64,000 nt of DNA from Taibaiella sp. (GCA_021740995.1 JAIOYR010000001.1:81756-145755), one strand, 5' to 3'; shown: positions 52,898 to 62,385, counted from the first letter of the stretch. Program-made: numbers and translations. Notes: generated from the sequence alone by a model not told the origin.

Positions 52898-55800
52898 ATG
52901 GGTATTTGCAGATTCTTATTTGTTGCCGCTATCGCTGGTATTTCTTTCGCTGCACAGGCACAAGACAAAAAAGAGGAGAAAAAGAAATGGGATGTCAATA
53001 ATCCTGGTGGGCCCGGCAGGGATGTGTCATTCACTGTTGACGAAGGTACCTGGATGAACCTGGATGTATCGCCTGATGGCAGAGATATAGTATTCGACCT
53101 GCTCGGAGATATTTATATCATGCCCTTTTCAGGTGGCGAGGCTAAGGTATTGCGCTCAGGCATGGCTATGGAGGTGCAGCCACGTTTCAGCCCCGACGGC
53201 AAGAAAATCCTCTTTACATCTGATGCCGGTGGTGGCGACAATATCTGGCTCATGAACCGTGACGGCAGCAATGCCAAACAGATAACCAAAGAAACCTTCA
53301 GGCTGCTCAATAATGCTGTGTGGGCAGATAGCAGCTACATCATAGCCCGCAAACATTTCACATCCGGCAGGTCGCTGGGTGCCGGCGAGTTATGGATGTA
53401 TCATGTATCTGGTGGTAGTGGTTTGCAGCTTACCACCCGCAAAAACGACCAGCAGGACGTTAATGAGCCTTGCGTATCGCCCGATGGTAAGTATGTTTAC
53501 TACAGTGAGGATGTGTATCCCGGCGGTTCTTTCCAGTACAACAAGGACCCCAATAATCAGATTTTTGTGATAAAAAGATACGACCGTGAAAACGGCGAAA
53601 TTGAAAACGTAACCGGTGGACCTGGCGGAGCCGTAAGACCTCAGGTCTCCCACAGTGGCAAGCTGCTTGCTTTTGTGAAAAGAGTACGTACGCAATCAGT
53701 GCTTTTCCTCCGCAATCTGGAGAATGGGGAAGAATGGCCTATATATGACAAGCTCTCAAAAGACCAGCAGGAAGCCTGGACAACCTTCGGTATCTATACA
53801 GGCTATGCCTGGACACCTGATGATAAGAACATAGTGATATGGTCAGGAGGAAAAATAATAAAGCTCAATGTAAGCGAAGTTAATACTGCTAAAGAAATCC
53901 CGTTTACCTGCAATGTAAAACAACACATCACCGATGTGGTGCGTTTTCAGCAGAATATCAACCAGGATGAGTTTACGGTCAAGGTCATTCGTCATGCCAT
54001 AACCTCCCCCAATGGTAAATGGCTGGTGTTTAATGCACTGGGGCATCTTTACAAAAAGGCATTGCCAAATGGTAAGCCGGAGCGAATCACCAACAGCCCT
54101 TTACAGGAGTTTGAGCCGTCATTCTCGCCCGATGGTTCATCGATTATATATGTTACCTGGAACGACAGCCTTACCGGTAGCATTTGCAAAGTAGCTATTG
54201 AAGGTAAGTCGCAGCCGGTAACCATTACCACACAAAAGGGCATGTTCCGTACACCGTCTTATTCTCCTGATGGCAAGTGGATTGTGTATACCAAAGATGG
54301 TAGTGATAATAGCATGGGCAACACTTATACCGTGAAGCCCGGTATCTACTATATGCCTGCCACAGGTGGCAAGGAGCAATTTGTAACAGACAAGAGTGAA
54401 TATCCAAAGTTTAATCAGGATGGCACACGTATCTATTCGCAGATAGGTGGCAATATTTTTGGCTCACTCGATAAGGCATTCATTAGCTGCAAGCCGGATG
54501 GTAGTGATGAACATATTATTTTCAAAAGCAAGTACGGATGTCAGTTCACTGTTTCGCCCGATGGTAATTGGGTGGCTTTTGTGCACCTGCACAATGTCTA
54601 CGTGGCGGCCTTTCCGCACACAGGCAAACCTATAAATCTGGGGGAAGATGTTACGGATATCCCGTTGAAAAAAGTATCCAAGGACGCAGGCATCAACCTG
54701 CACTGGAGTGCCGATAACCGCCAACTGCACTACACGCTGGGCGATCAGTATTACACTATCAATCTCGATGAGCGTTTTGAGTTTATTGCAGGTAAGCCCG
54801 ATTCCTTGTACAAAGCCCCCGAAGCAGGTATCAGCGTAGGGCTGAAATCCAGAACAGATAAGCCTAAAGGTGTCTTAGCCTTCACACATGCGCGTATCAT
54901 CACTATGAATGGTGCTGAGGTGATAGAGAACGGTACTGTAGTAGTAGATGGCAATCTGATTAAGGCAGTGGGAAAGGATGTGAAAGTGCCGGCAGGAGCC
55001 AAAGAGATAGACTGTGCCGGTAAGACCATTATGCCGGGCTTTGTAGACGCGCATGCCCATGCTGCTCATTTCCGTTATGGACTCACACCAGATAAGCATT
55101 GGCCCTACTACACCAATCTCGCTTATGGTGTTACCACCATGCACGACCCCTCTGCCATCAGCGAAATGGTTTTTGCGCAAAGCGAACTTGTTAAAGCTGG
55201 TAGCATGGTGGGCCCACGTGTGTTTTCTACAGGTACTATACTCTATGGCGCGGAGGGCGATTTCAAAGCAGTCATCAATTCGCTGGATGATGCCAAAAGC
55301 ACACTGCGGCGCACACAGGCATACGGTGCCTTTAGCGTCAAGAGTTACAATCAGCCACGCCGCGAGCAAAGGCAGATGGTAATAGAGGCGGCCCGCGAGC
55401 TGAAGATGGAAGTAGTGCCGGAGGGTGGCTCATTCTTTTACCACAACATGAGCATGGTAATGGATGGACACACTACGGTAGAGCACAATATACCGGTAGC
55501 ACCACTGTACAACGATGTGATACAGTTCTGGAAAAATGCTAAAACTGCTAATACACCTACGCTCATTGTGAGTTATGGCTCACTTAGTGGTGAGTACTAC
55601 TGGTACCAGCATACCAATGTATGGGAGAAAGAACGCTTGCTGAGGTTCACTCCCCGTTCGATTATTGATACCCGTAGCCGCCACCGGGTTATGGCACCAG
55701 AGGAGGAGTATGAGAATGGTCATATACTCGTATCGCGCAGCCTCAAAAAACTTAGTGATGCCGGTGTACTTATAAACATGGGAGCGCACGGGCAGATACA

Positions 55801-56155
55801 GGGTATAGGTGCACACTGGGAAATATGGATGATGGCACAAGGCGGTATGACTCCTTTGGAGGCACTTAGAACCGCTACTATTAACGCTGCTGCCAGTCTT
55901 GGTCTCGACAATGCTATAGGCACACTACAGCCCGGCAAGCTCGCTGACATGCTGGTGATGGAGAAAAATCCGCTCGATGATATCCGCAATACAGAAAGCA
56001 TAAAGTACACCATGATCAATGGCAGGCTCTACGATGCGGAAACAATGGATGAGATTGGTAACTACAACAACAAGCGCACTAAATTTTTCTGGGAAATTGG
56101 TCGCAACGCAGCATCTTTCCCCTGGCACGAAGAAGCTATTGAGCTTGGCGACTAA
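52898..56155 (+). CDS. Secreted beta-propeller/amidohydrolase fusion
   Basis: 1085 aa. Signal peptide ('AAIAGISFAAQAQ'), then a TolB/PD40-like propeller (about 40-640) with repeats such as 'VSPDGRDIVFDLLGDIYIM', 'FSPDGKKILFTSDAGG' and 'YSPDGKWIVYTKDGS'. From about 660 follows a metal-dependent amidohydrolase: 'IMPGFVDAHAHAAHF' (HxH), 'YGVTTMHDPS', 'DGHTTVEHNI' and 'TINAAASLGLDNAIGTLQPG'. The combination is a known Bacteroidota/Proteobacteria architecture; substrates are undefined, perhaps peptides or cyclic amides in the periplasm. The usual fourth-ligand Asp near 'NMGAHGQIQG' is not obvious. Confidence 0.87.
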   Translation: MGICRFLFVAAIAGISFAAQAQDKKEEKKKWDVNNPGGPGRDVSFTVDEGTWMNLDVSPDGRDIVFDLLGDIYIMPFSGGEAKVLRSGMAMEVQPRFSPDGKKILFTSDAGGGDNIWLMNRDGSNAKQITKETFRLLNNAVWADSSYIIARKHFTSGRSLGAGELWMYHVSGGSGLQLTTRKNDQQDVNEPCVSPDGKYVYYSEDVYPGGSFQYNKDPNNQIFVIKRYDRENGEIENVTGGPGGAVRPQVSHSGKLLAFVKRVRTQSVLFLRNLENGEEWPIYDKLSKDQQEAWTTFGIYTGYAWTPDDKNIVIWSGGKIIKLNVSEVNTAKEIPFTCNVKQHITDVVRFQQNINQDEFTVKVIRHAITSPNGKWLVFNALGHLYKKALPNGKPERITNSPLQEFEPSFSPDGSSIIYVTWNDSLTGSICKVAIEGKSQPVTITTQKGMFRTPSYSPDGKWIVYTKDGSDNSMGNTYTVKPGIYYMPATGGKEQFVTDKSEYPKFNQDGTRIYSQIGGNIFGSLDKAFISCKPDGSDEHIIFKSKYGCQFTVSPDGNWVAFVHLHNVYVAAFPHTGKPINLGEDVTDIPLKKVSKDAGINLHWSADNRQLHYTLGDQYYTINLDERFEFIAGKPDSLYKAPEAGISVGLKSRTDKPKGVLAFTHARIITMNGAEVIENGTVVVDGNLIKAVGKDVKVPAGAKEIDCAGKTIMPGFVDAHAHAAHFRYGLTPDKHWPYYTNLAYGVTTMHDPSAISEMVFAQSELVKAGSMVGPRVFSTGTILYGAEGDFKAVINSLDDAKSTLRRTQAYGAFSVKSYNQPRREQRQMVIEAARELKMEVVPEGGSFFYHNMSMVMDGHTTVEHNIPVAPLYNDVIQFWKNAKTANTPTLIVSYGSLSGEYYWYQHTNVWEKERLLRFTPRSIIDTRSRHRVMAPEEEYENGHILVSRSLKKLSDAGVLINMGAHGQIQGIGAHWEIWMMAQGGMTPLEALRTATINAAASLGLDNAIGTLQPGKLADMLVMEKNPLDDIRNTESIKYTMINGRLYDAETMDEIGNYNNKRTKFFWEIGRNAASFPWHEEAIELGD

Positions 56156-56162
56156 TCACGCT

Positions 56163-59100
56163 TTAATCGCTTTTTAGATACTGCATCATTTTAATGTACA
56201 ATAGCTTTTCATCTATCGGTTTCGATATATAGTCAGTCATTCCTAATTCCCGACATTTCTGTACATCTATTGCGGTTACATCGGCTGTAAGAGCAATTAT
56301 CGGTATAGACGACTTCATTGTTTCACGAATGTAGGTAGTGGCCTCAAAACCATTCATCACCGGCATTTGCATGTCCATCAGTATCATGTCATAATTACTT
56401 TCTTTCATTTTAGACAATGCAATTTCACCATTTTCGGCTATGTCAAATTGAAAACCAAAGTCGAGCAGAATGGATTTCATCAACAGCTGGTTCATAGGGA
56501 AGTCTTCTACAACCAATATTTTTATATTTTCTATTCCACTTATCACCGTTGGCGCAGCATTTTCAGGTACTATGTTTTCCTGCTGAGTGTCACTTTTCCT
56601 AAAGTTTAGAGTGAAGCTGAATACAGACCCTTTGTCTACTTCACTTTTTACCACAATAGTACCTCCTTGTAGTTCTATAAGTTGTTTCACTATAGCCAAT
56701 CCAAGACCAGTACCACCATAGGATCTGGATGTCTCTTTTGATGCCTGCTCGAAATCGTTGAATATGTGTTCAATTCTGTTTGCAGGTATCCCAATACCTG
56801 TATCTGAGATTTCAAATTCAATAGTCGCATTATCGGCATCTTCTTGCAGCATTCGCACTTTAATTGTTATACTCCCTGCCGAGGTGAATTTCACCGCATT
56901 GCTTACCAGGTTTAGCAATATCTGCCGCAACCGCAGGGAATCGCCCAGCAATATTTTTGGTATACGGTCGTCATGTTCTTTGCGTAACAGCAGCTGCTTT
57001 TCCTTTATTTTCGTTTCAAACAGTTGCAGCATTGCTGTTATGGAATCGCACAGATTAAAAGGCGTTTGCTCAAAGGTCATTTTGCCTGAATTTACTTTCG
57101 CAAGGTCCAGTATGTCATTTATCAGCACCACCAGTGCATCACCCGATGTTTTTATTGCGGTGATGTATTCTTTCTGCGATGCATCCAGCTTTGTCTTCAG
57201 CACCACATTGGCAAAACCAATAATGCCATTCATAGGTGTGCGTATTTCATGGCTCATGTTCGACAAAAAACGCTGTTTTGCTTTCAGTGCGTTTTCGGCT
57301 ATCTGGGTTTTTATTTCAGCCTTTAGTTTTGCTTTGTGCAATTCAATTTTTGCAAGCACATGTTCTGTTACTACATATGCTATCACCGTTACACCAGATA
57401 TAGAATCATCAGTTTCTCTGTATGGCTGATACACAAAATTGAAGTACACATCTTCCATCTTCCCATCCCGGCGAATGGGCACTAATTGTTCGTAGCCATG
57501 GTAGGGTACACCTGTTGCATATACATTATTCAGAAGGTCCGGCAGTAAACCGCCTTTTATTTCAGGCAGCACTTTATACAGAGATTTACCTTCTATCTTT
57601 TTTCCTTTTCCCCATATCTCTTTCATGCTGTCATTTACAAGTGTCAGAATCATTTCAGGCCCCTTCAGCACTACAAAAGCAAATGGCGACTGCATCAGCA
57701 TCATATTGTAGCGCTTATTGCTGGCTTCTATCAGCTTCATTGCTTTTTTCTCTACTTCCAGTTGTTGCTCCAGCGCTTTCTTTTCTTTTACCTCTATTTC
57801 TAAAGCCAGTCTCCTTACTTCGGTTACGTCTATGATTGTAAGCACTATCAGTTCCTCGTTATTGCTTTGCTTGGTGATTCGATGCGCATTCAGCAACATT
57901 ATTTTGCGCCCTAATTTGGGGAATACATGTTTCACTTCAAAATCGTGAAAGCGTATATTTTTCGGCACTATGTCTTCTATCAAATCACGCAGACCAGGAA
58001 TATTCCATTGGTTATCTCCTAATTTGTACAATGAAACGCCAATGCTGTTTTCTTCAGAAACATGAAATGTTTTGTAAAAAGATTTGTTGGCAGATACAAT
58101 CCTGATGTCTTTGTCGATAATAAGCATCGGCTCATGAATGGTGGATAGAATGGCTTCGTAGTAAGTATACAAATGTTCTACCTGCTGGTTTCTTGCCAGC
58201 AGTTCCTGATTGCTCGTTATCAGCTCTTCATTTGTTGATTCTATTTCTTCTTTCGATGTTTCCAGTTCTTCATTCAGGCTCTGCAATTCTTCGTTGCTCG
58301 ACACTATTTCTTCATTCGCACTTTGCAATTCCTCGTAGGCTGCTTCCTGGTCTTGGGTTATCGACCCCATATCTGCCCTTGCAGCAGCCAGCTCTTCTTC
58401 CAGTTTTTTTATCCTCCTGTCTTTTGCTGCCGAGTTATTCCGGCTGCCATTATTCACGTGCAGCCTCATGTCCATTTGTTGCCCGGTAAACACTATTACC
58501 AGCATCGGGTCTTCGCCGGCTATTGTCAGTGGCGACACTTCCAGATTTACTATCTGTACCACGGTGCCATCCTTATCCAGATTCATTTCTATACCCGTCT
58601 TCTTTACAGTCTTTTTAGTTTTTATAGCATGATGTATGGCATTGCGCAGCTCAAAGGTTATCTCTGGCCGTGCCATGCGCAGCACATTCAGGCTGGCCTT
58701 GCCTGATGTGTTTTTTAGATAGTCTTCTGTGCCTCCCCTGAACTGAAGTATATCAAAATCGTAATTGATAATGACGCTCGCCGGCAATTGGTTGTCAAGC
58801 AAATAAGCGTCAAAAGAACTGCCAATATTATTGTGTGCGGCGGGTAATACTTTTTTGGTCAGTCCGCTTGTTACATTTTGGGCCCTGGGCGAAACGTTGT
58901 TTTGGGAAATTCTCGGCTTCATTTCAGGTATTTTATATGCGCCCGATTTTTTCTTTCGGGTATATATCTTATATTCTTTATTGGCAATGCTGAATAGTTC
59001 ATCTGATGTGCCTATGGTTTCAGATTTTCCCAGCATCAAGACACCACCCTCATTCAGTGCATAATGAAAAGTCGCTATCAGCCTTTTTTGGGCAGAGTTG

Positions 59101-60527
59101 TCCAGGTATATAAGCAGGTTCCGGCAACTCACAAAGTCGAGACGGGAAAAAGGTGGGTCCTGCAATACATTGTGATGGGCAAACACACACACATCACGTA
59201 GTGCCTTTGATATCCTGTATTTGTCCTTGGTTTTAGTGAAAAATTGATGTAGCCTCTTCGGCGATACATTTTTCAACTGCTGCACCGAATACTCTCCGTT
59301 CCTTGCCTCAGCTATTGCCTGAGCACTTAGGTCCGAAGCAAATATCTGAAACGGTATTTTGTTGGTTTTATTCTGTTGCAGTTCCAGCAACAGCATGGCT
59401 ATTGAGTATACTTCTTCCCCGGTGGCACAGGCTGCTACCCATATGCGTAGAGTTTCATTTGTTGTTTTGCTTTTTAGCAGTGCTGGCAACACGGTTTTTT
59501 TCAGATGCCGGAATGCCTCGGTGTCTCTGAAAAATCCGGTTACATTTATCAGCATATCCTGATATAGCAAATCCGGTTCATCTTGCCGTTGGGCCAACAG
59601 ATCTGTATAGCCTTTCAATGTCTTCACTTTATTTATCAGCATCCTCCGCAGTATTCGACGCTTGATGGTGCTCATTTTGTAATGGCCGAAATCTACATTG
59701 TTCTTCTTCTGCAATAGCTGCAGTATGGCTTTCAAATCAGGGTTGCTGTTTTCAATTCTATCTTCCGGTGCCGTTTTTGTTGCGTTGCGTCTTGCCAGGG
59801 GATGTTTGCACATCCAGTTCAGCTCGGCAGCTATTTCTTTTGGCGACAATACAAAATCCACCACCCCCTCCGCTATCGCAGAATGAGGCATACTGGTAAA
59901 CTTAGCGCTGTCGTCCTGAGCAAATGTAATGCCGCCTGCCAGTTTTATTTCCTTTAGTCCGCGGGTGCCATCGCTGGCGCTGCCAGACAATACTATGCCT
60001 ATTACGTTTTCTTTTCTCGCCTCTGCCAATGATGAAAACAGTACATCTATAGACAGATTTGAGTTTTTGTTTCGCTGGCGGGGTATCAGTTTTATATGCC
60101 CGTCTGTAACTTCTATCTCCTTATTATGCGGAATAACGTATACATTATCGGGTTTCATTTTTTCCATATCATCTATCTCCTGTACTTTCATCTCTGTTAC
60201 TTTCGACAAGATAGAAGTAAGAAGGCTTTTGTGGTTTGGGCTCAGGTGCTGCACATAGATGAAGGCCATACCTGTTGTGGGTGAGACATTTTTCAGAAAC
60301 GCAGTTATCGCCTCCAGCCCTCCTGCCGACGCACCAATAGCTACAACCGTAAATGATGCTGCATCAACAGTTGCTTCAGTATCAGTGGCAGCCTTTGGTG
60401 TTGCAATTTTTTTAGGCTGCTTTTTCGCAGGTATTTGTTTTGGTGCAGTTTTGGTAGGAGTTTGTTCTGCATCTGCTATTTCAGCTGCAGCTTTCTTGCT
60501 CGCTATGGGTACTGATTTCTTTTTCAT
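56163..60527 (-). CDS. CheB-CheR-PAS-histidine kinase-receiver hybrid
   Basis: 1454 aa from the ATG at 60527; the track adds 14 residues. Order: basic/Pro-rich N-tail; CheB methylesterase ('AIGASAGGLEAI', 'YVQHLSPNHKSLL', 'VLSGSASDGTRGLK'); CheR methyltransferase ('RDTEAFRHLKKTVLPALL', 'WVAACATGEEVYSIAMLLLE'); a long signalling coiled coil with 'NEELQSLNEELETSKEE'; two PAS domains; HisKA ('SNMSHEIRTPMNGIIGF'), HATPase ('DTGIGIPANRIEHIF', 'YGGTGLGLAIVKQLIEL'); and a receiver ('ILVVEDFPMNQL', 'MILMDMQMPVMNG'). No chemoreceptor or CheA is near, so it probably does not serve flagellar chemotaxis. Convergent with the amidohydrolase, 7 nt apart. Confidence 0.93.
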   Translation of the reverse strand: MKKKSVPIASKKAAAEIADAEQTPTKTAPKQIPAKKQPKKIATPKAATDTEATVDAASFTVVAIGASAGGLEAITAFLKNVSPTTGMAFIYVQHLSPNHKSLLTSILSKVTEMKVQEIDDMEKMKPDNVYVIPHNKEIEVTDGHIKLIPRQRNKNSNLSIDVLFSSLAEARKENVIGIVLSGSASDGTRGLKEIKLAGGITFAQDDSAKFTSMPHSAIAEGVVDFVLSPKEIAAELNWMCKHPLARRNATKTAPEDRIENSNPDLKAILQLLQKKNNVDFGHYKMSTIKRRILRRMLINKVKTLKGYTDLLAQRQDEPDLLYQDMLINVTGFFRDTEAFRHLKKTVLPALLKSKTTNETLRIWVAACATGEEVYSIAMLLLELQQNKTNKIPFQIFASDLSAQAIAEARNGEYSVQQLKNVSPKRLHQFFTKTKDKYRISKALRDVCVFAHHNVLQDPPFSRLDFVSCRNLLIYLDNSAQKRLIATFHYALNEGGVLMLGKSETIGTSDELFSIANKEYKIYTRKKKSGAYKIPEMKPRISQNNVSPRAQNVTSGLTKKVLPAAHNNIGSSFDAYLLDNQLPASVIINYDFDILQFRGGTEDYLKNTSGKASLNVLRMARPEITFELRNAIHHAIKTKKTVKKTGIEMNLDKDGTVVQIVNLEVSPLTIAGEDPMLVIVFTGQQMDMRLHVNNGSRNNSAAKDRRIKKLEEELAAARADMGSITQDQEAAYEELQSANEEIVSSNEELQSLNEELETSKEEIESTNEELITSNQELLARNQQVEHLYTYYEAILSTIHEPMLIIDKDIRIVSANKSFYKTFHVSEENSIGVSLYKLGDNQWNIPGLRDLIEDIVPKNIRFHDFEVKHVFPKLGRKIMLLNAHRITKQSNNEELIVLTIIDVTEVRRLALEIEVKEKKALEQQLEVEKKAMKLIEASNKRYNMMLMQSPFAFVVLKGPEMILTLVNDSMKEIWGKGKKIEGKSLYKVLPEIKGGLLPDLLNNVYATGVPYHGYEQLVPIRRDGKMEDVYFNFVYQPYRETDDSISGVTVIAYVVTEHVLAKIELHKAKLKAEIKTQIAENALKAKQRFLSNMSHEIRTPMNGIIGFANVVLKTKLDASQKEYITAIKTSGDALVVLINDILDLAKVNSGKMTFEQTPFNLCDSITAMLQLFETKIKEKQLLLRKEHDDRIPKILLGDSLRLRQILLNLVSNAVKFTSAGSITIKVRMLQEDADNATIEFEISDTGIGIPANRIEHIFNDFEQASKETSRSYGGTGLGLAIVKQLIELQGGTIVVKSEVDKGSVFSFTLNFRKSDTQQENIVPENAAPTVISGIENIKILVVEDFPMNQLLMKSILLDFGFQFDIAENGEIALSKMKESNYDMILMDMQMPVMNGFEATTYIRETMKSSIPIIALTADVTAIDVQKCRELGMTDYISKPIDEKLLYIKMMQYLKSD

Positions 60528-60730
60528 GGGTAACTTTTTGGCATGCTGATTACCGTAAACAAATCGCAAATATCAGAGCAGGATAGGCCTGAAATGTGTT
60601 ACCCATTATAGTGTATTCTTACAATTTAACACTTATTATCCACATTCTCTAAAGTATGTTATGATTGTAGAAGCTACCTGGACCAGAAAGCCCATCAGTT
60701 CACCCTTACAAGGGCGAAATCATTGGTTGA

Positions 60731-60839
60731 AAATGAGGGACTCCCCTCCTTTTTTCAACCTGCCTGACGGTAGGCAGGGGAGCGGGATGCTGTAAAAAAG
60801 CGACGGCTTTTTACAGCTGGGGTGGTAAACTTACGGGTG
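60731..60839. repeat. Two-hairpin intergenic repeat, copy 2
   Basis: Same order as at 48.0 kb: AAATGAGGG, CTCCCCTCCTTTTTT, a stem GCTGTAAAAAAGC/GCTTTTTACAGC with loop GACG, then GGGGTGGTAAA. It carries an extra inner hairpin CCTGCC/GGCAGG in the first stem. Confidence 0.75.
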
Positions 60840-60910
60840 AGTAACTATACATTTCAATGGTATTTTGCGAAACGACTGCCTTGCATCTAATGATATACCA
60901 CCCCACTGGT

Positions 60911-60954
60911 CGCAGCGTCTCGCTGCGTCCTACAATCCCGAAGCGTCCCGCTTC
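60911..60954. repeat. Twin small hairpins
   Basis: CGCAGCG-TCT-CGCTGCG at 60911-60927 and GAAGCG-TCC-CGCTTC at 60940-60954. Both have perfect stems, 3-nt TCY loops and the same G/C core, so the second looks like a variant of the first. Confidence 0.6.
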
Positions 60955-61230
60955 TGAATATCCTCACCCGTTTCCTAAATATTTCCCTCTAATCCAGCAA
61001 CGTCATCAACACTGGCATAATTTTTGTGGCAAGTAGCGTGGAGTTTTTTACAGCACATTTCTGATTGTCAGCAGAAATTTTCATGTCAGCAAAATGTCAG
61101 CAAAATTAGCTGAAACCATTCACCACACTTGCTTTCAGGTATTTCCGGTGCCGGAAAAAGTCGGAAAAAGTCGGAAAGGAATTGCAACTGTCGAGTATTA
61201 ATTCAAGGCTTATGGCCTCTCTTATTACAC

Positions 61231-61275
61231 AACATCTCCCTTTAGTTCCGATGGCTATCGGGAGGGTTTTCTCGC
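61231..61275. repeat. ACATCTCCC/GCTATCGGGAGGG element, copy 1
   Basis: ACATCTCCCTTTAG, a CCGAT-GGCT-ATCGG stem, then GGGAGGG. CTCCC and GGGAG can close an outer stem. Copy 2 starts exactly 300 bp later. Confidence 0.6.
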
Positions 61276-61310
61276 GCAGGGAATGTAAATTCTCCCGGTT
61301 AAAACAGGAG

Positions 61311-61346
61311 TAGGTGTGGCACACTTCCCAAAGTGTGCCACACCTA
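61311..61346. repeat. Perfect 16-bp hairpin
   Basis: TAGGTGTGGCACACTT and AAGTGTGCCACACCTA are exact reverse complements around a CCCA loop. There is no T tract, so it is unlikely to be a simple terminator. Confidence 0.8.
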
Positions 61347-61530
61347 AGTCTTGGAAAAGTGGGAGAAAAAAGTGGGAGATTTTTGGGAGATTTTGAAGGC
61401 ACATTACAATTGCAACTGCTTGATTATCAATTTAATAAACACAAAAAGTCCCGTTAGAGATTTTTGTAAAAATGAGTGAGAGTTTTCCGCCAGCTAAATT
61501 GCACAACTATATTGGGAGTTGCGCTCAATT

Positions 61531-61575
61531 GACATCTCCCTGCAGTCACTATGGCTATCGGGAGGGGGGCTACTG
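61531..61575. repeat. ACATCTCCC/GCTATCGGGAGGG element, copy 2
   Basis: ACATCTCCC, CTATGGCTATCGGGAGGG; the outer CTCCC/GGGAG pair is kept while the inner stem is weakened. A further ACATCTCCCTTTAGGG follows at 61586. Confidence 0.6.
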
Positions 61576-61686
61576 CGCTCACGCCACATCTCCCTTTAGG
61601 GTCGGGGTTTTCTCGTGTGTGGTCTAGACATCTCAGCAAGGTTTATCCACCAAAATCGGTAATTTAGTAACCACAAAACAACACAA

Positions 61687-62385
61687 ATGTCTAAGCTAAA
61701 ATTGGTAGCGCTTACGGGTGCAGGTATCAGTGCAGAGAGCGGTTTGCGCACCTTTCGGGATAGCGATGGCCTGTGGGAAGGATACAATATAGAGGATGTA
61801 GCCACACCCCGAGCCTGGCGCAAAGACCCTGCGCTGGTGCTGGAGTTTTACAATATGCGCCGACGAGACGTGCTGGCAGCTGTACCTAATGCAGCACATC
61901 TGGCCCTTGCAGCTTTGCAAGACCATTACGATGTGCACATAGTCACCCAAAACATAGACGACCTGCACGAGCGGGCAGGGTCAAAGAACGTACTGCACCT
62001 GCATGGTGAAATCACCAAAATGCGCAGCGAAAAGAACGAGCATAAACTATATAAAATCACCAAAGATATATCGCTGGGCCAGAAAGCCTCAGATGGTGGT
62101 CAGTACCGCCCGCATGTGGTCTGGTTCGAGGAGCCGGTACCTATGATAGAGCAGGCCATACCCACCATGTACGGGGCAGACATTTTTGTGCTGGTGGGTA
62201 CATCGCTGGCAGTGTATCCTGCCGCCGGGCTGGTAGACTATGTAAAGGAAAAAGTAACCAAGTATGTCATAGACAAACAGATACCATCAGTGAGCCGCTA
62301 CAGCAATGTAGTGCCAATAGAAATGCCCGCAACCGAAGGGCTGGGGCATTTACTGGAATTACTGGGAGTGAGTAGTGGTGTTTAA
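61687..62385 (+). CDS. Sirtuin NAD-dependent protein deacylase lacking zinc cysteines
   Basis: 232 aa. Core sirtuin motifs are present: 'LTGAGISAESGLRTFRD', 'IVTQNIDDLHERAGS' (NAD/catalytic), 'VLHLHGEI' (catalytic His), 'RPHVVWFEEPVPM' and 'LVGTSLAVYPAAGL'. Between 'HGEI' and 'RPHVVWF', where two CxxC pairs usually bind structural zinc, there is no Cys at all. This zinc-less form resembles the Bacteroidota CobB-like subgroup. Removes acyl groups from lysines using NAD. Its stop is immediately followed by that of the convergent ftsY. Confidence 0.87.
   Translation: MSKLKLVALTGAGISAESGLRTFRDSDGLWEGYNIEDVATPRAWRKDPALVLEFYNMRRRDVLAAVPNAAHLALAALQDHYDVHIVTQNIDDLHERAGSKNVLHLHGEITKMRSEKNEHKLYKITKDISLGQKASDGGQYRPHVVWFEEPVPMIEQAIPTMYGADIFVLVGTSLAVYPAAGLVDYVKEKVTKYVIDKQIPSVSRYSNVVPIEMPATEGLGHLLELLGVSSGV

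Larger units (their letters stand above)
60570..61686. other. 1.1-kb gene-free region rich in hairpins and short repeats
   Basis: No convincing CDS on either strand; listed ORFs (98, 75, 61 aa) cross repeats and lack family features. It contains copy 2 of the two-hairpin repeat, twin hairpins at 60911 and 60940, short tandem repeats at 61081-61180, a 16-bp perfect hairpin at 61311 and two copies of an ACATCTCCC element exactly 300 bp apart. I see no tRNA or rRNA. Confidence 0.7.

Noticed and set aside
60570-61686. Possible tRNA or structured RNA gene in the long gap
   Set aside because: Hairpins are plentiful, but no cloverleaf with D- and T-arm consensus can be formed; only repeat elements are supported.
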